32,793 bases of DNA. Source: a virus. This document shows, piece after piece, positions 15,305-22,576 of this stretch. The stretch's first letter is position 1; every line of letters begins with the position of its first letter. The notes beneath the pieces are model-generated. The model saw nothing but the letters and a program-made list of their open reading frames with translations. It had not been told where the DNA came from and made no database searches. The position numbers were made by a program, and so were the translations under genes. The DNA lies in IMG/VR virus record IMGVR_UViG_3300030118_006862, positions 1 to 32,793 of that record. The stretch is one strand, 5' to 3'.

Positions 15305-15793
15305 TTATACCTCAATCACAAGCAAACTAGGATTATATTTAACATTACTAGAAGTACTACCATCATAATGTTCACTTGTATGTAATTGTGATTTTGTTGT
15401 TGATGAATATGAACGAGCTACAACTCTTAAAAACTGCGAATCAAAATCTTCTACAATAAAAAAGCATGAAGAAGCTTTATAATATGCTTCTGAATCATTA
15501 TATGTATCTCCTGATATTGAGAAATTCTGTCCTACAACATCAACTATATTAGAAGAAAAATTATCATTACTTTTTTGTAGCTTGATATTTAAATGAGGTT
15601 TTTTGCTATTAGGATAGTCTGTTAAGTCTACCATAGTATAAAACGTATATTTATATACTAATGTTGGATTAGGATTAACTGATTTTATCTCGCATTTAGA
15701 TCCAGTTAATTCTACATACGATGTTGATATATTTTGAGTTGATGGATTACTTTCTGTTTGAGCAAGAAAGAATTTGTTTAAATTATAAGTCAT
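15305..15793 (-). CDS. array member B2 (beta-rich virion-type protein)
   Basis: A 162-residue member of family B, closest to B1: shared MTYNLxKFFL, STSYVELTGSKCEI and LQKSNDNFSSNIVDV. The start at 15793 overlaps the C2 stop as ATGA, exactly as B1 overlaps C1. A longer reading is possible but lies inside C2. It ends in KYNPSLLVIEV, with the LRVVARSYS and LHTSEHYDGS segments matching family B. It has no secretion or membrane signal. Confidence 0.87.
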   Translation of the reverse strand: MTYNLNKFFLAQTESNPSTQNISTSYVELTGSKCEIKSVNPNPTLVYKYTFYTMVDLTDYPNSKKPHLNIKLQKSNDNFSSNIVDVVGQNFSISGDTYNDSEAYYKASSCFFIVEDFDSQFLRVVARSYSSTTKSQLHTSEHYDGSTSSNVKYNPSLLVIEV

Positions 15794-16293
15794 GACATCA
15801 CCGAATATATTGAAACATGAGGGCAAGATCCATTACCTTCGCCTGAACTGGGTATTGTATTGAAAGATCTTCCTATTTGATATTCAGAAGATGAATCATA
15901 TGCTCTACCTGAAAGTCTTATTTTTCTTTCTCCTGACCATGAATCAATAATAAATACAAAAGAACACATATGCCAATCATAATCATTTATAGTACTATTT
16001 TCTCCTTCCATCATTTGTGTACCACTTATTGTTGTCCAAGTACCGTTTGTATAGCTTGTACTGTTTGTAGAATATTGTAGTCTTGTGCACGGATATGAAT
16101 TTGTACCGTCAGGAGGCCAAGATAATTGTAAATTACATTCATATATAACTTTACTAGATCCAGCAGGAGGCGTATAAGTTACTCCTGTTCCTGGATAATA
16201 CTCTATTGTTGTAGATATTGACTCTTTAATAAAACTAGTATCTACATTGTGAATAAAATTTTGTATTTTTTTAGAATCTATTAAATAACTCAT
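15790..16293 (-). CDS. array member C2 (beta-rich virion-type protein)
   Basis: A 167-residue member of family C. I choose the ATG at 16293 (MSYLIDSKK), which has AAGGA about six bases upstream; an ATG 18 bases earlier lacks one. It shares with C1 HNVDTSFIKE, YYPGTGVTYTP, WTTISGTQMMEG, SWSGERKIRLSGRAY and CPHVSIYSVMS. A small insertion (NSTSYTNG) lengthens the loop before the WTTISG motif compared with C1 and C3. The final 40-base stretch spanning the C2/B2 junction recurs exactly at the C1/B1 junction, about 1490 bases away. Confidence 0.88.
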   Translation of the reverse strand: MSYLIDSKKIQNFIHNVDTSFIKESISTTIEYYPGTGVTYTPPAGSSKVIYECNLQLSWPPDGTNSYPCTRLQYSTNSTSYTNGTWTTISGTQMMEGENSTINDYDWHMCSFVFIIDSWSGERKIRLSGRAYDSSSEYQIGRSFNTIPSSGEGNGSCPHVSIYSVMS

Positions 16294-16317
16294 ATGAATC
16301 CTTAATAACAAATATAA

Positions 16318-16797
16318 TTATATAGAATATACCAACAAGTTTGTATTGCAAAATCTATTTGTTATAGATCCAGACCCATCCCAGTCTGTTACTTGATGAT
16401 ATGTAGCATCATAATTAGAGTAGTGAGGTGACGATCTTAATCTTAAGTCTCTAGAACCAGACCAAGTAGGTATTATATATCTCATGCATAAAAAGTCTCT
16501 AAAATATTGACCGTTACCAAAAACTCCAAAGTTTTTACCAAATTTAACATCTGGCTGTTCCCAACCGCTATTGTTCCACTCTAATATAATATGTTGAAAT
16601 CCATGTTTGTTTTTAATTTCAGCATAAAAACCAATTTCATAAACAACTTTGCTAGCTGTGCTATCTGGCGTATAAGATATTGTTGATCCGTTTACAGTAA
16701 TATATGTATTTGCTGTAGTTGAAGTTGTTTGTGCTGATGTATTTACTGTATAAATTGCTTGCGGGTTTTTTCCATAAGATAAATTCAAATAAGTCAT
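16318..16797 (-). CDS. array member A3 (beta-rich virion-type protein)
   Basis: A 159-residue member of family A. It starts MTYLNLSY with GAGG six bases upstream, the ribosome site lying in the last codons of B3. It has TSAQTTSTTANT near the N-terminus, SKVVYEIGFY, IPTWSGSRDLRL, HQVTDWDGSG and the invariant ending FCNTNLLVYSI. The middle is the most diverged of the family, including WEQPDVKFGKNF where A1 and A2 have WTEIDARF and WSEINDKY. Divergent centres with constant ends fit variation at an exposed binding face, which is inference. Confidence 0.87.
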   Translation of the reverse strand: MTYLNLSYGKNPQAIYTVNTSAQTTSTTANTYITVNGSTISYTPDSTASKVVYEIGFYAEIKNKHGFQHIILEWNNSGWEQPDVKFGKNFGVFGNGQYFRDFLCMRYIIPTWSGSRDLRLRSSPHYSNYDATYHQVTDWDGSGSITNRFCNTNLLVYSI

Positions 16798-16798
16798 A

Positions 16799-17278
16799 TT
16801 AAACCTCGAACACTACTAGTGATGTATTATAAAACTTGTCTGTTACAGTTGATCCATCAAAAAATCTATTTTCATGTGTCCATGCTGTTTTATTAGTATC
16901 GTAAGCTTTACAAACTAATCTTAAGTTATGAGGTGTTGAAAATGAATCGACTACAAATAATACTGTGCTTACTTTGTAAAAATGATCTGAGCCAGAAACT
17001 GTATCGTTAGCAATATTATAATTAGCGCCTTCTATGTCAACAATATTTGATGAAAACTCATCGTTACTTTTTTGAAGCTTTACATGTAAAAAAAATTTTG
17101 TGTCACTTGAATTTTGTGTAATATAAAAAGAAAACTTATAAACTAATTTATTTGTAGATAATTTTGGATCAACATAACAATTAGAACCTGTAATCTCTAC
17201 ATAAGAATCACTTATTATTTGATTTGCAGGTTGCAAAACAGTCTTGTTCAAATAGAATTTTTCTTTTATATATGACAT
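16799..17278 (-). CDS. array member B3 (beta-rich virion-type protein)
   Basis: A 159-residue member of family B, the most distant one. It starts MSYIKEKFYL with GGAT-type upstream pairing. Shared marks are SDSYVEITGSNCYV, LVYKFSFY, VKLQKSNDEFSSNIVDI, LRLVCKAYD, FFDGS and the ending YNTSLVVFEV. It follows C3 with a 4-base gap rather than an overlap, so this junction differs from the two ATGA junctions. Together with C3 and A3 it forms the promoter-proximal and probably oldest or least homogenised cassette. Confidence 0.86.
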   Translation of the reverse strand: MSYIKEKFYLNKTVLQPANQIISDSYVEITGSNCYVDPKLSTNKLVYKFSFYITQNSSDTKFFLHVKLQKSNDEFSSNIVDIEGANYNIANDTVSGSDHFYKVSTVLFVVDSFSTPHNLRLVCKAYDTNKTAWTHENRFFDGSTVTDKFYNTSLVVFEV

Positions 17279-17282
17279 TATT

Positions 17283-17765
17283 TTATCCTACAGAGTATAT
17301 TAAAACATGCGGGCAAGCTGAAGCTCCTTCTGTGTAAGAACCTAAAAATTGTCTACCAATTGTATACTCACTATAGTCAGCATAAGCTCTTCCAGCAAGC
17401 CTGATTTTTCTTTCGCCAATCCACGTATTTAATGTATATATATACGTCATTTGAAGCCAGTCCATATCAGTTTCTAAAGAGTATGTACCCTCTATAGACA
17501 AAGTATCGTCTATAGTTGTCCACGCTGAGCCACCATCTGTAGAGTATTGGACTCGAGTGCAAGGATATGAACCTAATCCATCAGGATTCCAAGCTAACGT
17601 GTAGTTAACTTCATATATAACATTTGTAGAATTTGCTGCGGGTGTATAAACAACTTCAGTTCCGTTGTAACCAACAACAGTCGTAGATATTACTTGCTTA
17701 GTAAAACCAGCTGTATCTACTGTAGATACATAATTACTAGCAAAGCTTCTTTTAATATAAGTCAT
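17283..17765 (-). CDS. array member C3 (beta-rich virion-type protein)
   Basis: A 160-residue member of family C and the first gene of the array. It starts MTYIKRSFAS with GAGG ahead of the ATG. Shared marks are VDTAGFTKQVISTTVV, YNGTEVVYTPA, VIYEVNYTLAWNPDG, TRVQYSTDGG, WTTIDDTLSIEG, WIGERKIRLAGRAY and the ending CPHVLIYSVG. The family's pairing of a WNPDG loop with a later WxGERKxRL strand is fully kept. No promoter matching the shared minus-strand pattern lies in the 34 bases before it, so transcription probably continues from upstream genes or uses a different late signal. Confidence 0.86.
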   Translation of the reverse strand: MTYIKRSFASNYVSTVDTAGFTKQVISTTVVGYNGTEVVYTPAANSTNVIYEVNYTLAWNPDGLGSYPCTRVQYSTDGGSAWTTIDDTLSIEGTYSLETDMDWLQMTYIYTLNTWIGERKIRLAGRAYADYSEYTIGRQFLGSYTEGASACPHVLIYSVG

Positions 17766-17799
17766 TTAAAATTACCTCGCGATATAAAGTAAATATTCT

Positions 17800-18567
17800 T
17801 TACACGGCTTTTTTTAGGTAAATAAGATGTCTTGTCCCGTCATAGTTTTTGTTTTCAATATTATCAATTAACCAATAATGACCGCTTTGCTTTATCTCTC
17901 TATAAAAGTCGTCCATTAGCACAACATCAATATTAACACCTTGTTCTTTTAAAAGATCAGCAGCAAGCAAATTAGAGTTAAATTTTCTATCTCTTCTAAC
18001 AGCTTTTGTTTCAACGTATCTGTCTTCTTCAGGATGATAAAAGTCAGGCGTATAAACTTTTTCTTTGCTACCATATAATACTTTAAAAGTTTTATACTCG
18101 TATATATATTTTCTACCAATTGCATTACAATATCTTGCATAGTCAGCTTCTAAAGAAGACTTAAAAAAGTATTTAGGATTCAGGTCTTTTCTAAATCCTT
18201 TTCTACCATTAGAAGGTATATCTGATAGCCCACTACTTTGTGCAACAAAAGAGCATGTTCTACTACAAAACTTAGTTTCTTGTCCTACAGGCTTCTGATA
18301 TTCTTTGCCGCATGTTTGACATTTTAAGTCTACTCTTGCTTTCTTTACGTCTTTTTCATAGCATGCTCTTGAGCAATATGTTTTTGCTCTTCCTGCTTTA
18401 AACTTTTTTTTACAAACTTTACAGCTATATTCTTCTTTAAAACTTCTTGCATCGTCCATACATGTTTTAGAACAGTATTTAGAATTTTTTGCCTTTGAAG
18501 GAGGCATCTTGTATTCTTCACCACATTGAACACATTTTAATAATACTTTGTTACTTTTTCTTCCCAT
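17800..18567 (-). CDS. zinc-finger PD-(D/E)XK nuclease, possible homing endonuclease
   Basis: A 255-residue protein. The N-terminal half has three consecutive Cys4 zinc modules: C12/C15/C32/C36, C49/C52/C65/C69 and C83/C86/C101/C105, each of the form CxxC...YCS..C. Residues ~136-230 read as a PD-(D/E)XK nuclease core: SSLEADYARYCNAIG (E140), then VYTPDFY (D175) and YVETKA (E186, K188). Free-standing endonucleases that pair short zinc modules with a Vsr-like or PD-(D/E)XK core are common mobile genes in large phages, so a homing role is plausible. A role in DNA repair or packaging cannot be excluded. It has a GGAG ribosome site and lies directly upstream of the nine-gene array. Confidence 0.85.
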   Translation of the reverse strand: MGRKSNKVLLKCVQCGEEYKMPPSKAKNSKYCSKTCMDDARSFKEEYSCKVCKKKFKAGRAKTYCSRACYEKDVKKARVDLKCQTCGKEYQKPVGQETKFCSRTCSFVAQSSGLSDIPSNGRKGFRKDLNPKYFFKSSLEADYARYCNAIGRKYIYEYKTFKVLYGSKEKVYTPDFYHPEEDRYVETKAVRRDRKFNSNLLAADLLKEQGVNIDVVLMDDFYREIKQSGHYWLIDNIENKNYDGTRHLIYLKKAV

Positions 18568-18609
18568 AAAAGATTACTCCTATATAGGGTAAGTATAACG
18601 AATATTATA

Positions 18610-19596
18610 TTATTTTGGAAAATGTTTTGTTAAATCTACGTTTGAATTTTTTGCTTCTTGTAAATATTTAAGTGGATTATATTCACCGCTGTCATTCATT
18701 ATTGAATCAATTGACATTTTAATTCCTAAGTCTAAGTCTATTTTAGGACTCCAGTCTGTATCTCTTTTAATTTTAAAATTGTCAAGAGTATGATTACCTA
18801 AATAGTCAGTTTCAGGATGCCACTTTAATGTTGAATTTAAATCAGAATTTAAAGCACGTTCAATCTTTTTTATAATATCCATAGTTTTGTATGGATTTAA
18901 AGCAGAAACATTATAGTCTTCATTTCTAATATCACTATTTATTAATGATAAAATTGCCGTACAGAAGTCTTGTACATGCATATAGTCTTTAATCTTTTCA
19001 GGATTTAAAAACATATCAATATTTTCTATATTGTTCTTTTTAGAATAGATTGACTTTGCAATAAGTGAATTCATATCACCTTCACCACCGTAAGCAAACA
19101 AAGGTCTAATAACAAGCCAATCTTTTGATGTGTTTCTAACAATCATTTCAGCAGCATATTTTTGTACTGCATAGTCTGTTTTAGGTCTTACAGTACTGTT
19201 TTCATATATAAATCTATCCTGATATAATACTGTATCATATATAACAGTTGTACCAATAAATACATTTAATATTCCAGCTTTATTAGCAGCATCTGTAATA
19301 ATTCTTGATCCTAAAATATTTGTTGATATTGCTTCTATAGGATTTAAAGCAACAACATCTGTTCCTACAACAGCAGCATTATGAACAATTACATCTAGCT
19401 TTAAATCTTCAAACAATAAAGTCCAGTCTATAGTTGAATTCCTATAAACGCAAACTTCACCAGACTTTGTAAACTTCATGTTTTTTAATGCAAAATCTGA
19501 TTTATCAAGCGATACAAATTCATGCTCTGAACTTTCTATTAAGTTAGATAAGTTTTTTGCAATGAAACCTTTTTCACCTGTAATTGCTATTCTCAT
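18610..19596 (-). CDS. NAD(P)-dependent sugar-nucleotide epimerase/dehydratase family protein
   Basis: A 328-residue extended short-chain dehydrogenase. The Rossmann motif is AITGEKGFIA (G7, G10), a VHNAAVVGTD segment follows, then the catalytic Thr region FIGTTVIYD and the YAVQK motif (Y142, K146). The second half has VIRPLFAYGGEGD and DYMHVQDFC, both typical of UDP/GDP-sugar epimerases and reductases. The exact sugar cannot be told. Phages carry such enzymes to make or alter surface sugars, DNA-linked sugars or host lipopolysaccharide; here no glycosyltransferase is in view. The start ATG follows AGGTATAATA. Confidence 0.9.
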   Translation of the reverse strand: MRIAITGEKGFIAKNLSNLIESSEHEFVSLDKSDFALKNMKFTKSGEVCVYRNSTIDWTLLFEDLKLDVIVHNAAVVGTDVVALNPIEAISTNILGSRIITDAANKAGILNVFIGTTVIYDTVLYQDRFIYENSTVRPKTDYAVQKYAAEMIVRNTSKDWLVIRPLFAYGGEGDMNSLIAKSIYSKKNNIENIDMFLNPEKIKDYMHVQDFCTAILSLINSDIRNEDYNVSALNPYKTMDIIKKIERALNSDLNSTLKWHPETDYLGNHTLDNFKIKRDTDWSPKIDLDLGIKMSIDSIMNDSGEYNPLKYLQEAKNSNVDLTKHFPK

Positions 19597-19614
19597 TATT
19601 ATACCTATTTGTTT

Positions 19615-19938
19615 TTAAAGATTGTTTTTATTTATTTTTATTTCAAATATACCTTTGTCGTTTTCATCGTTAAGGTATATTTTCTTACCGTTAGTAAACT
19701 CTATTGATATTTTACTTTTATTATTTAAATCATCAGACCAAATGCAGTCTCTTTTAAAATTGCTATAAACATTAAGATGGTCTACTTCAAAACAATATAA
19801 GCCATCTTTAGAATAAATATTTTTTAATGTTCTTCCATTAAGAGCAAATAAATTTACTAAAATATTTTGAACATAATTTATATCAATAATGTTTGCTTTT
19901 TTTATTTCTTGATTAATAAACTGTTTAATTTCAAACAC
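19615..19938 (-). CDS. hypothetical protein, 107 aa
   Basis: I do not recognise it. I prefer the GTG at 19938, which has AAGGA eight bases upstream and removes an overlap with the preceding gene; an in-frame TTG 18 bases earlier lacks a ribosome site. The N-terminus is helical (IKQFINQEIKKANIIDINYV). The remainder shows alternating strands (LYCFEVDHLNVYS, KISIEFTNGKKIYL, GIFEIKI), so a small alpha/beta protein is likely. It lies in a leftward run between the deoxyribosyltransferase and the epimerase. Confidence 0.7.
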   Translation of the reverse strand: MFEIKQFINQEIKKANIIDINYVQNILVNLFALNGRTLKNIYSKDGLYCFEVDHLNVYSNFKRDCIWSDDLNNKSKISIEFTNGKKIYLNDENDKGIFEIKINKNNL

Positions 19939-19942
19939 TTTT

Positions 19943-20167
19943 TTATTCCTTCTCAAGAATAACTTTTAATTTATCAACTATTTCTTTAAGTTTATTTTTT
20001 TCCAGACTAAAAGTTAAAGTACTATTTTGTTTTTGATCTGAATATGAAGGATAAGTTTTGTACTCTATTTCATTTAAGTTAAATAAATCAAAGTAAACGA
20101 TATCTTCATTAAATAACTTTTTATAAACTTTTACATTGTCTTTGTAGTAAATTATATCTTTACTCAT
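19943..20167 (-). CDS. hypothetical protein, 74 aa
   Basis: A small protein I do not recognise. ATG start with only a weak GAG upstream. The first half has aromatic-rich strands (DIIYYKDNVKVYKKLFNEDI, VYFDLFNL); the C-terminus is an amphipathic Lys/Glu-rich helix (NKLKEIVDKLKVILEKE). It lies 7 bases after the deoxyribosyltransferase stop and 4 bases before the next gene, consistent with co-translation. Its size and placement are typical of accessory phage genes. Confidence 0.65.
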   Translation of the reverse strand: MSKDIIYYKDNVKVYKKLFNEDIVYFDLFNLNEIEYKTYPSYSDQKQNSTLTFSLEKNKLKEIVDKLKVILEKE

Positions 20168-20174
20168 TTTTTAG

Positions 20175-20621
20175 TTACTCAATATTTTTATCATAAGGTT
20201 CATATGGTAATTCTTTTAATTCAATTGTTTTATCAAGATATTCTTCAAGTTGATCAAATGATGTGCAAACTTTAACTCCACTTCTTGCTAACATTAAATT
20301 AAACTTTGCGCCTTCAGGTAAACCAGCACAAAAATATACAATAGGCTTTGCATAAGCATGTGCATAACCTGCTTCCCAAATTGTGCCAATATCTTTATCT
20401 CTAGTGTTAACTAATAAAAAGTCTGCCTGTTGTATATGTCTAAGATTACCATAAAATGTTTCATCTTGTACTTCTTTTGGAGCGTTTGGAGGACATACGA
20501 AAATCCTTCTAGGTGAAGATAGCTTAAAAAAGCCACTTCTTTTATCAAAAATATCTTCTAATTTTGTTAATTCTTCTGCTTGAACTGGATTAAACCAGCC
20601 ACTTGCTAAATAAATTTTCAT
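20175..20621 (-). CDS. nucleoside 2-deoxyribosyltransferase-like protein
   Basis: A 148-residue protein of the nucleoside 2-deoxyribosyltransferase fold, which moves deoxyribose between bases or hydrolyses deoxynucleotides. Visible marks are the N-terminal KIYLASGWF, the QADFLLVNT strand (D67), and DIGTIWEAGYAHAYAKPIVYF, where E83 fits the family's catalytic Glu and GTxxExGYA is the family signature. It follows AAGGAAAATAC before the ATG. It lies directly after the ThyX-like gene, suggesting joint action on pyrimidine deoxynucleotides. Related proteins act as DNA-base-modification or nucleotide-sanitising enzymes; which applies is unknown. Confidence 0.85.
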   Translation of the reverse strand: MKIYLASGWFNPVQAEELTKLEDIFDKRSGFFKLSSPRRIFVCPPNAPKEVQDETFYGNLRHIQQADFLLVNTRDKDIGTIWEAGYAHAYAKPIVYFCAGLPEGAKFNLMLARSGVKVCTSFDQLEEYLDKTIELKELPYEPYDKNIE

Positions 20622-20630
20622 GTATTTTCC

Positions 20631-21590
20631 TTAAAATTGCTCTTTAATATTGCTGATGTATGATATATCTTCATTCCACATTTTTGTAAATATTTTTTCT
20701 TGACCTGAGTTATTTCCATTTATTTCTTCTCTTCTACAAGAATAAATGGAATCATTTTCATTAAATTCAAACAAGTCATTTTTAGGTTCAGGATGATAAA
20801 GATTTGTACCTCTTGATGTAAACGTTCCATCTGGTTGCTCTACTCTAAACGTCCTAACATAATGCATATCAGGCTTGTTAAAGTCTAAACAGGTTGCAAC
20901 CTCAGGAATTCTATCACATATAATCCTTGCAAATCTAGTTGCAATAATATTATCAACTTCAGGTTGAATTTGAACATCTTGACGTTGCTTAATAAATCCA
21001 ATTAAATCTTTTAAATTAAATCTTGCAATATAAAATGTTTCTAAACACTTTGGAAGAATAACTCTTGCATCCATCATTGAAACTTTTTTGCTATCGACCA
21101 TTTCTGCATATAACTGTTTAGCATCATTAGCAATTTTTTGAAATCTATTATAAAAACTTGAATTTTCAACAGACTCAGGGACTAGAGCATTATCAAACCT
21201 TAAGTCTCTGTCTCCTGTACATTGTGCTGCAAAAGAACCAGCACGATGCCTAATTAAATGGGTAACAGTTTGTGTATCAATACCACTTATTTTAAAAGTA
21301 AATCCTAAACACTCCATAGGCGTTGGAAGAGCTCTAAAATTTAAAACGTCTTGCAAGTTTTGCGACAAATCTTTTTGAGAAACATTATTAAAACTTGTTA
21401 ACTCAGGCGTGTCAGCCCACGTTGCTTTTGTCATATTCCAAGCAATGTTTTGAGCTTGCTCTCTTGTAGGACCATCAATTAACTCGATCTTTAAAGACTC
21501 TAAATTATTTATAAATTGTGTTCTAATAGCTTGATTAAACTTAAGAACCATTGGAAGGTTAACTGGTACTAAATCATTATTAATTGGCAA
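20631..21590 (-). CDS. ThyX-family paralogue (FAD-dependent thymidylate synthase-like), variant active site
   Basis: A 319-residue, longer-than-usual member of the ThyX family. The signature RHR is at 114-116, but the following seven residues (AGSFAAQ) lead to Cys124 instead of the family Ser (RHRx7S). The usual Asn-Glu before it is Ala-Gln. Further ThyX marks are ARVILPKCLETFYIARFNL and FIKQRQDVQIQPEVD. A second, canonical ThyX lies at 24295. I infer a divergent role such as a modified pyrimidine or loss of dUMP methylation. The TTG start has a strong AGGAG seven bases upstream, and a matching promoter precedes it. Confidence 0.85.
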   Translation of the reverse strand: MPINNDLVPVNLPMVLKFNQAIRTQFINNLESLKIELIDGPTREQAQNIAWNMTKATWADTPELTSFNNVSQKDLSQNLQDVLNFRALPTPMECLGFTFKISGIDTQTVTHLIRHRAGSFAAQCTGDRDLRFDNALVPESVENSSFYNRFQKIANDAKQLYAEMVDSKKVSMMDARVILPKCLETFYIARFNLKDLIGFIKQRQDVQIQPEVDNIIATRFARIICDRIPEVATCLDFNKPDMHYVRTFRVEQPDGTFTSRGTNLYHPEPKNDLFEFNENDSIYSCRREEINGNNSGQEKIFTKMWNEDISYISNIKEQF

Positions 21591-21616
21591 TTTAATCTCC
21601 TTTTATTAATATCTTT

Positions 21617-21645
21617 ATTATAATTTAATTTTTTAATTTTTACAC
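21617..21645 (-). promoter_or_regulatory. sigma70-like promoter candidate for the ThyX-like operon
   Basis: Minus-strand GTGTAAA (21645-21639), 16-base A/T-only spacer, TATAAT (21622-21617), 26 bases ahead of the TTG start. The arrangement mirrors the polymerase promoter at 8641-8669. It probably drives the leftward run of ThyX-like, deoxyribosyltransferase, two small genes, the epimerase and perhaps the nuclease. Confidence 0.65.
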
Positions 21646-21649
21646 AATA

Positions 21650-22576
21650 TTATTTTATTAATTTTTTAACTTTTTCTATAAATTTATTGTCTTTAACTAC
21701 TATTATGTTTTCATGTCTTGCATTTTTATTATATGGGAAATCAGGCATTAAAACCTTAACATCATGTGTAGCATATTCCATTGCATGTTTTGGACTATCA
21801 TCAATTGCAAACTTAACATCTCCTGAAGTATAATAGTCTTGTTTTGATACCCAGATATACTTTTCATATGCAAAAGATAAGTTATCATAGCATACGTTAT
21901 TATTGTTTAACCACATATAAGTTTGATACTTACATTTAAGATTATTGTCAGGTCTACTTGTAAGAAGCTGAATATAAAAACCTTTTTCTTTTAACTCATT
22001 AATTAAATTTACTGTATTTTCAATCAAAGGTATATTAAGCAACTCATTGTTTTGCATAAATACTTCAAAAACACCTTCAGGACTCATACCATAATCTTTT
22101 ACTTCTTTAGATGAATAGTAAGAAGTGCTATCTTTGTTTATTCTGATATTGTATGTTTTATAAAGCCAATCATTAAAATATGATCTAAAGCTGCATATTA
22201 CATCATCAATATCAATTACAGCAACTGGAGTCCCTGGTATATGTTCTTTTAGTAGTTTTCTTTTTTTCAAGTATAAGTCTTTTTCATTATATGCTGATAT
22301 AAATTCTTCTGGTTTTATATTGTAAAGTCCTAATATAGCAAGTATATATCTAAAAGAATCAACTGAGTTATACACTATTTCATTTTTATTTGCTTCATAA
22401 ACAGACTTGTCAAATACCTTAAAGTTTGTTGCTGTAACGATTTGAGAAACTTCATGGTGCAATGCAAGGCAAAGTGTTTTTAGTAATTCTTCTTTTTGTT
22501 TGTCTGATAGTTTTTCTACATTATAGTAATCTTTTGTAAACTCTTTATGTTTTAAAAGTATATCTTTAAAGTTCAT
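21650..22576 (-). CDS. MazG-like domain fused to a HAD-type (deoxyribo)nucleotidase
   Basis: A 308-residue two-domain protein. Residues ~20-105 resemble the all-alpha NTP pyrophosphatase (MazG/dimeric dUTPase) fold: LCLALHHEVSQIVTATNFK, then VDSFRYILAILGL and EEFISAYNEKD. Several acidic metal ligands seem lost (the family has E-x-x-E; here E-V-S-Q). Residues ~115-308 form a HAD phosphatase: AVIDIDDVI (D122, D124), LLTSRP and FAIDDSPKHA. The HAD part is close in style to 5'(3')-deoxyribonucleotidases. I infer a nucleotide house-cleaning enzyme in which the MazG-like part may have become structural. Its start overlaps the preceding stop as ATGA. Confidence 0.85.
   Translation of the reverse strand: MNFKDILLKHKEFTKDYYNVEKLSDKQKEELLKTLCLALHHEVSQIVTATNFKVFDKSVYEANKNEIVYNSVDSFRYILAILGLYNIKPEEFISAYNEKDLYLKKRKLLKEHIPGTPVAVIDIDDVICSFRSYFNDWLYKTYNIRINKDSTSYYSSKEVKDYGMSPEGVFEVFMQNNELLNIPLIENTVNLINELKEKGFYIQLLTSRPDNNLKCKYQTYMWLNNNNVCYDNLSFAYEKYIWVSKQDYYTSGDVKFAIDDSPKHAMEYATHDVKVLMPDFPYNKNARHENIIVVKDNKFIEKVKKLIK

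Larger units (their letters stand above)
13333..17765 (-). repeat. threefold tandem cassette of three paralogous gene families (C-B-A x3)
   Basis: In reading order the genes run C3-B3-A3, C2-B2-A2, C1-B1-A1, in cassettes of about 1.45-1.48 kb at 16318-17765, 14818-16293 and 13333-14791. Family ends are near-identical in DNA: the A ends all start TATATAGAATATACCAA on the plus strand, and the C/B junctions at ~14291 and ~15781 share a ~40-base exact block. All three families also share a distant common pattern (VxYE/K strand near 50, W-containing strand, LRL strand, DGS turn), so an ancient duplication of one gene into a trio came before the triplication of the trio. Confidence 0.9.

Noticed and set aside
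17783-17805. GTGTAAA on the minus strand ahead of the nine-gene array
   Set aside because: No TATAAT-like element occurs 16 bases downstream, so it does not fit the promoter family.
17781-17805. Possible terminator after the nuclease gene
   Set aside because: The only stem is five A/T-rich pairs (GTAAA/TTTAC) without a following T-run.
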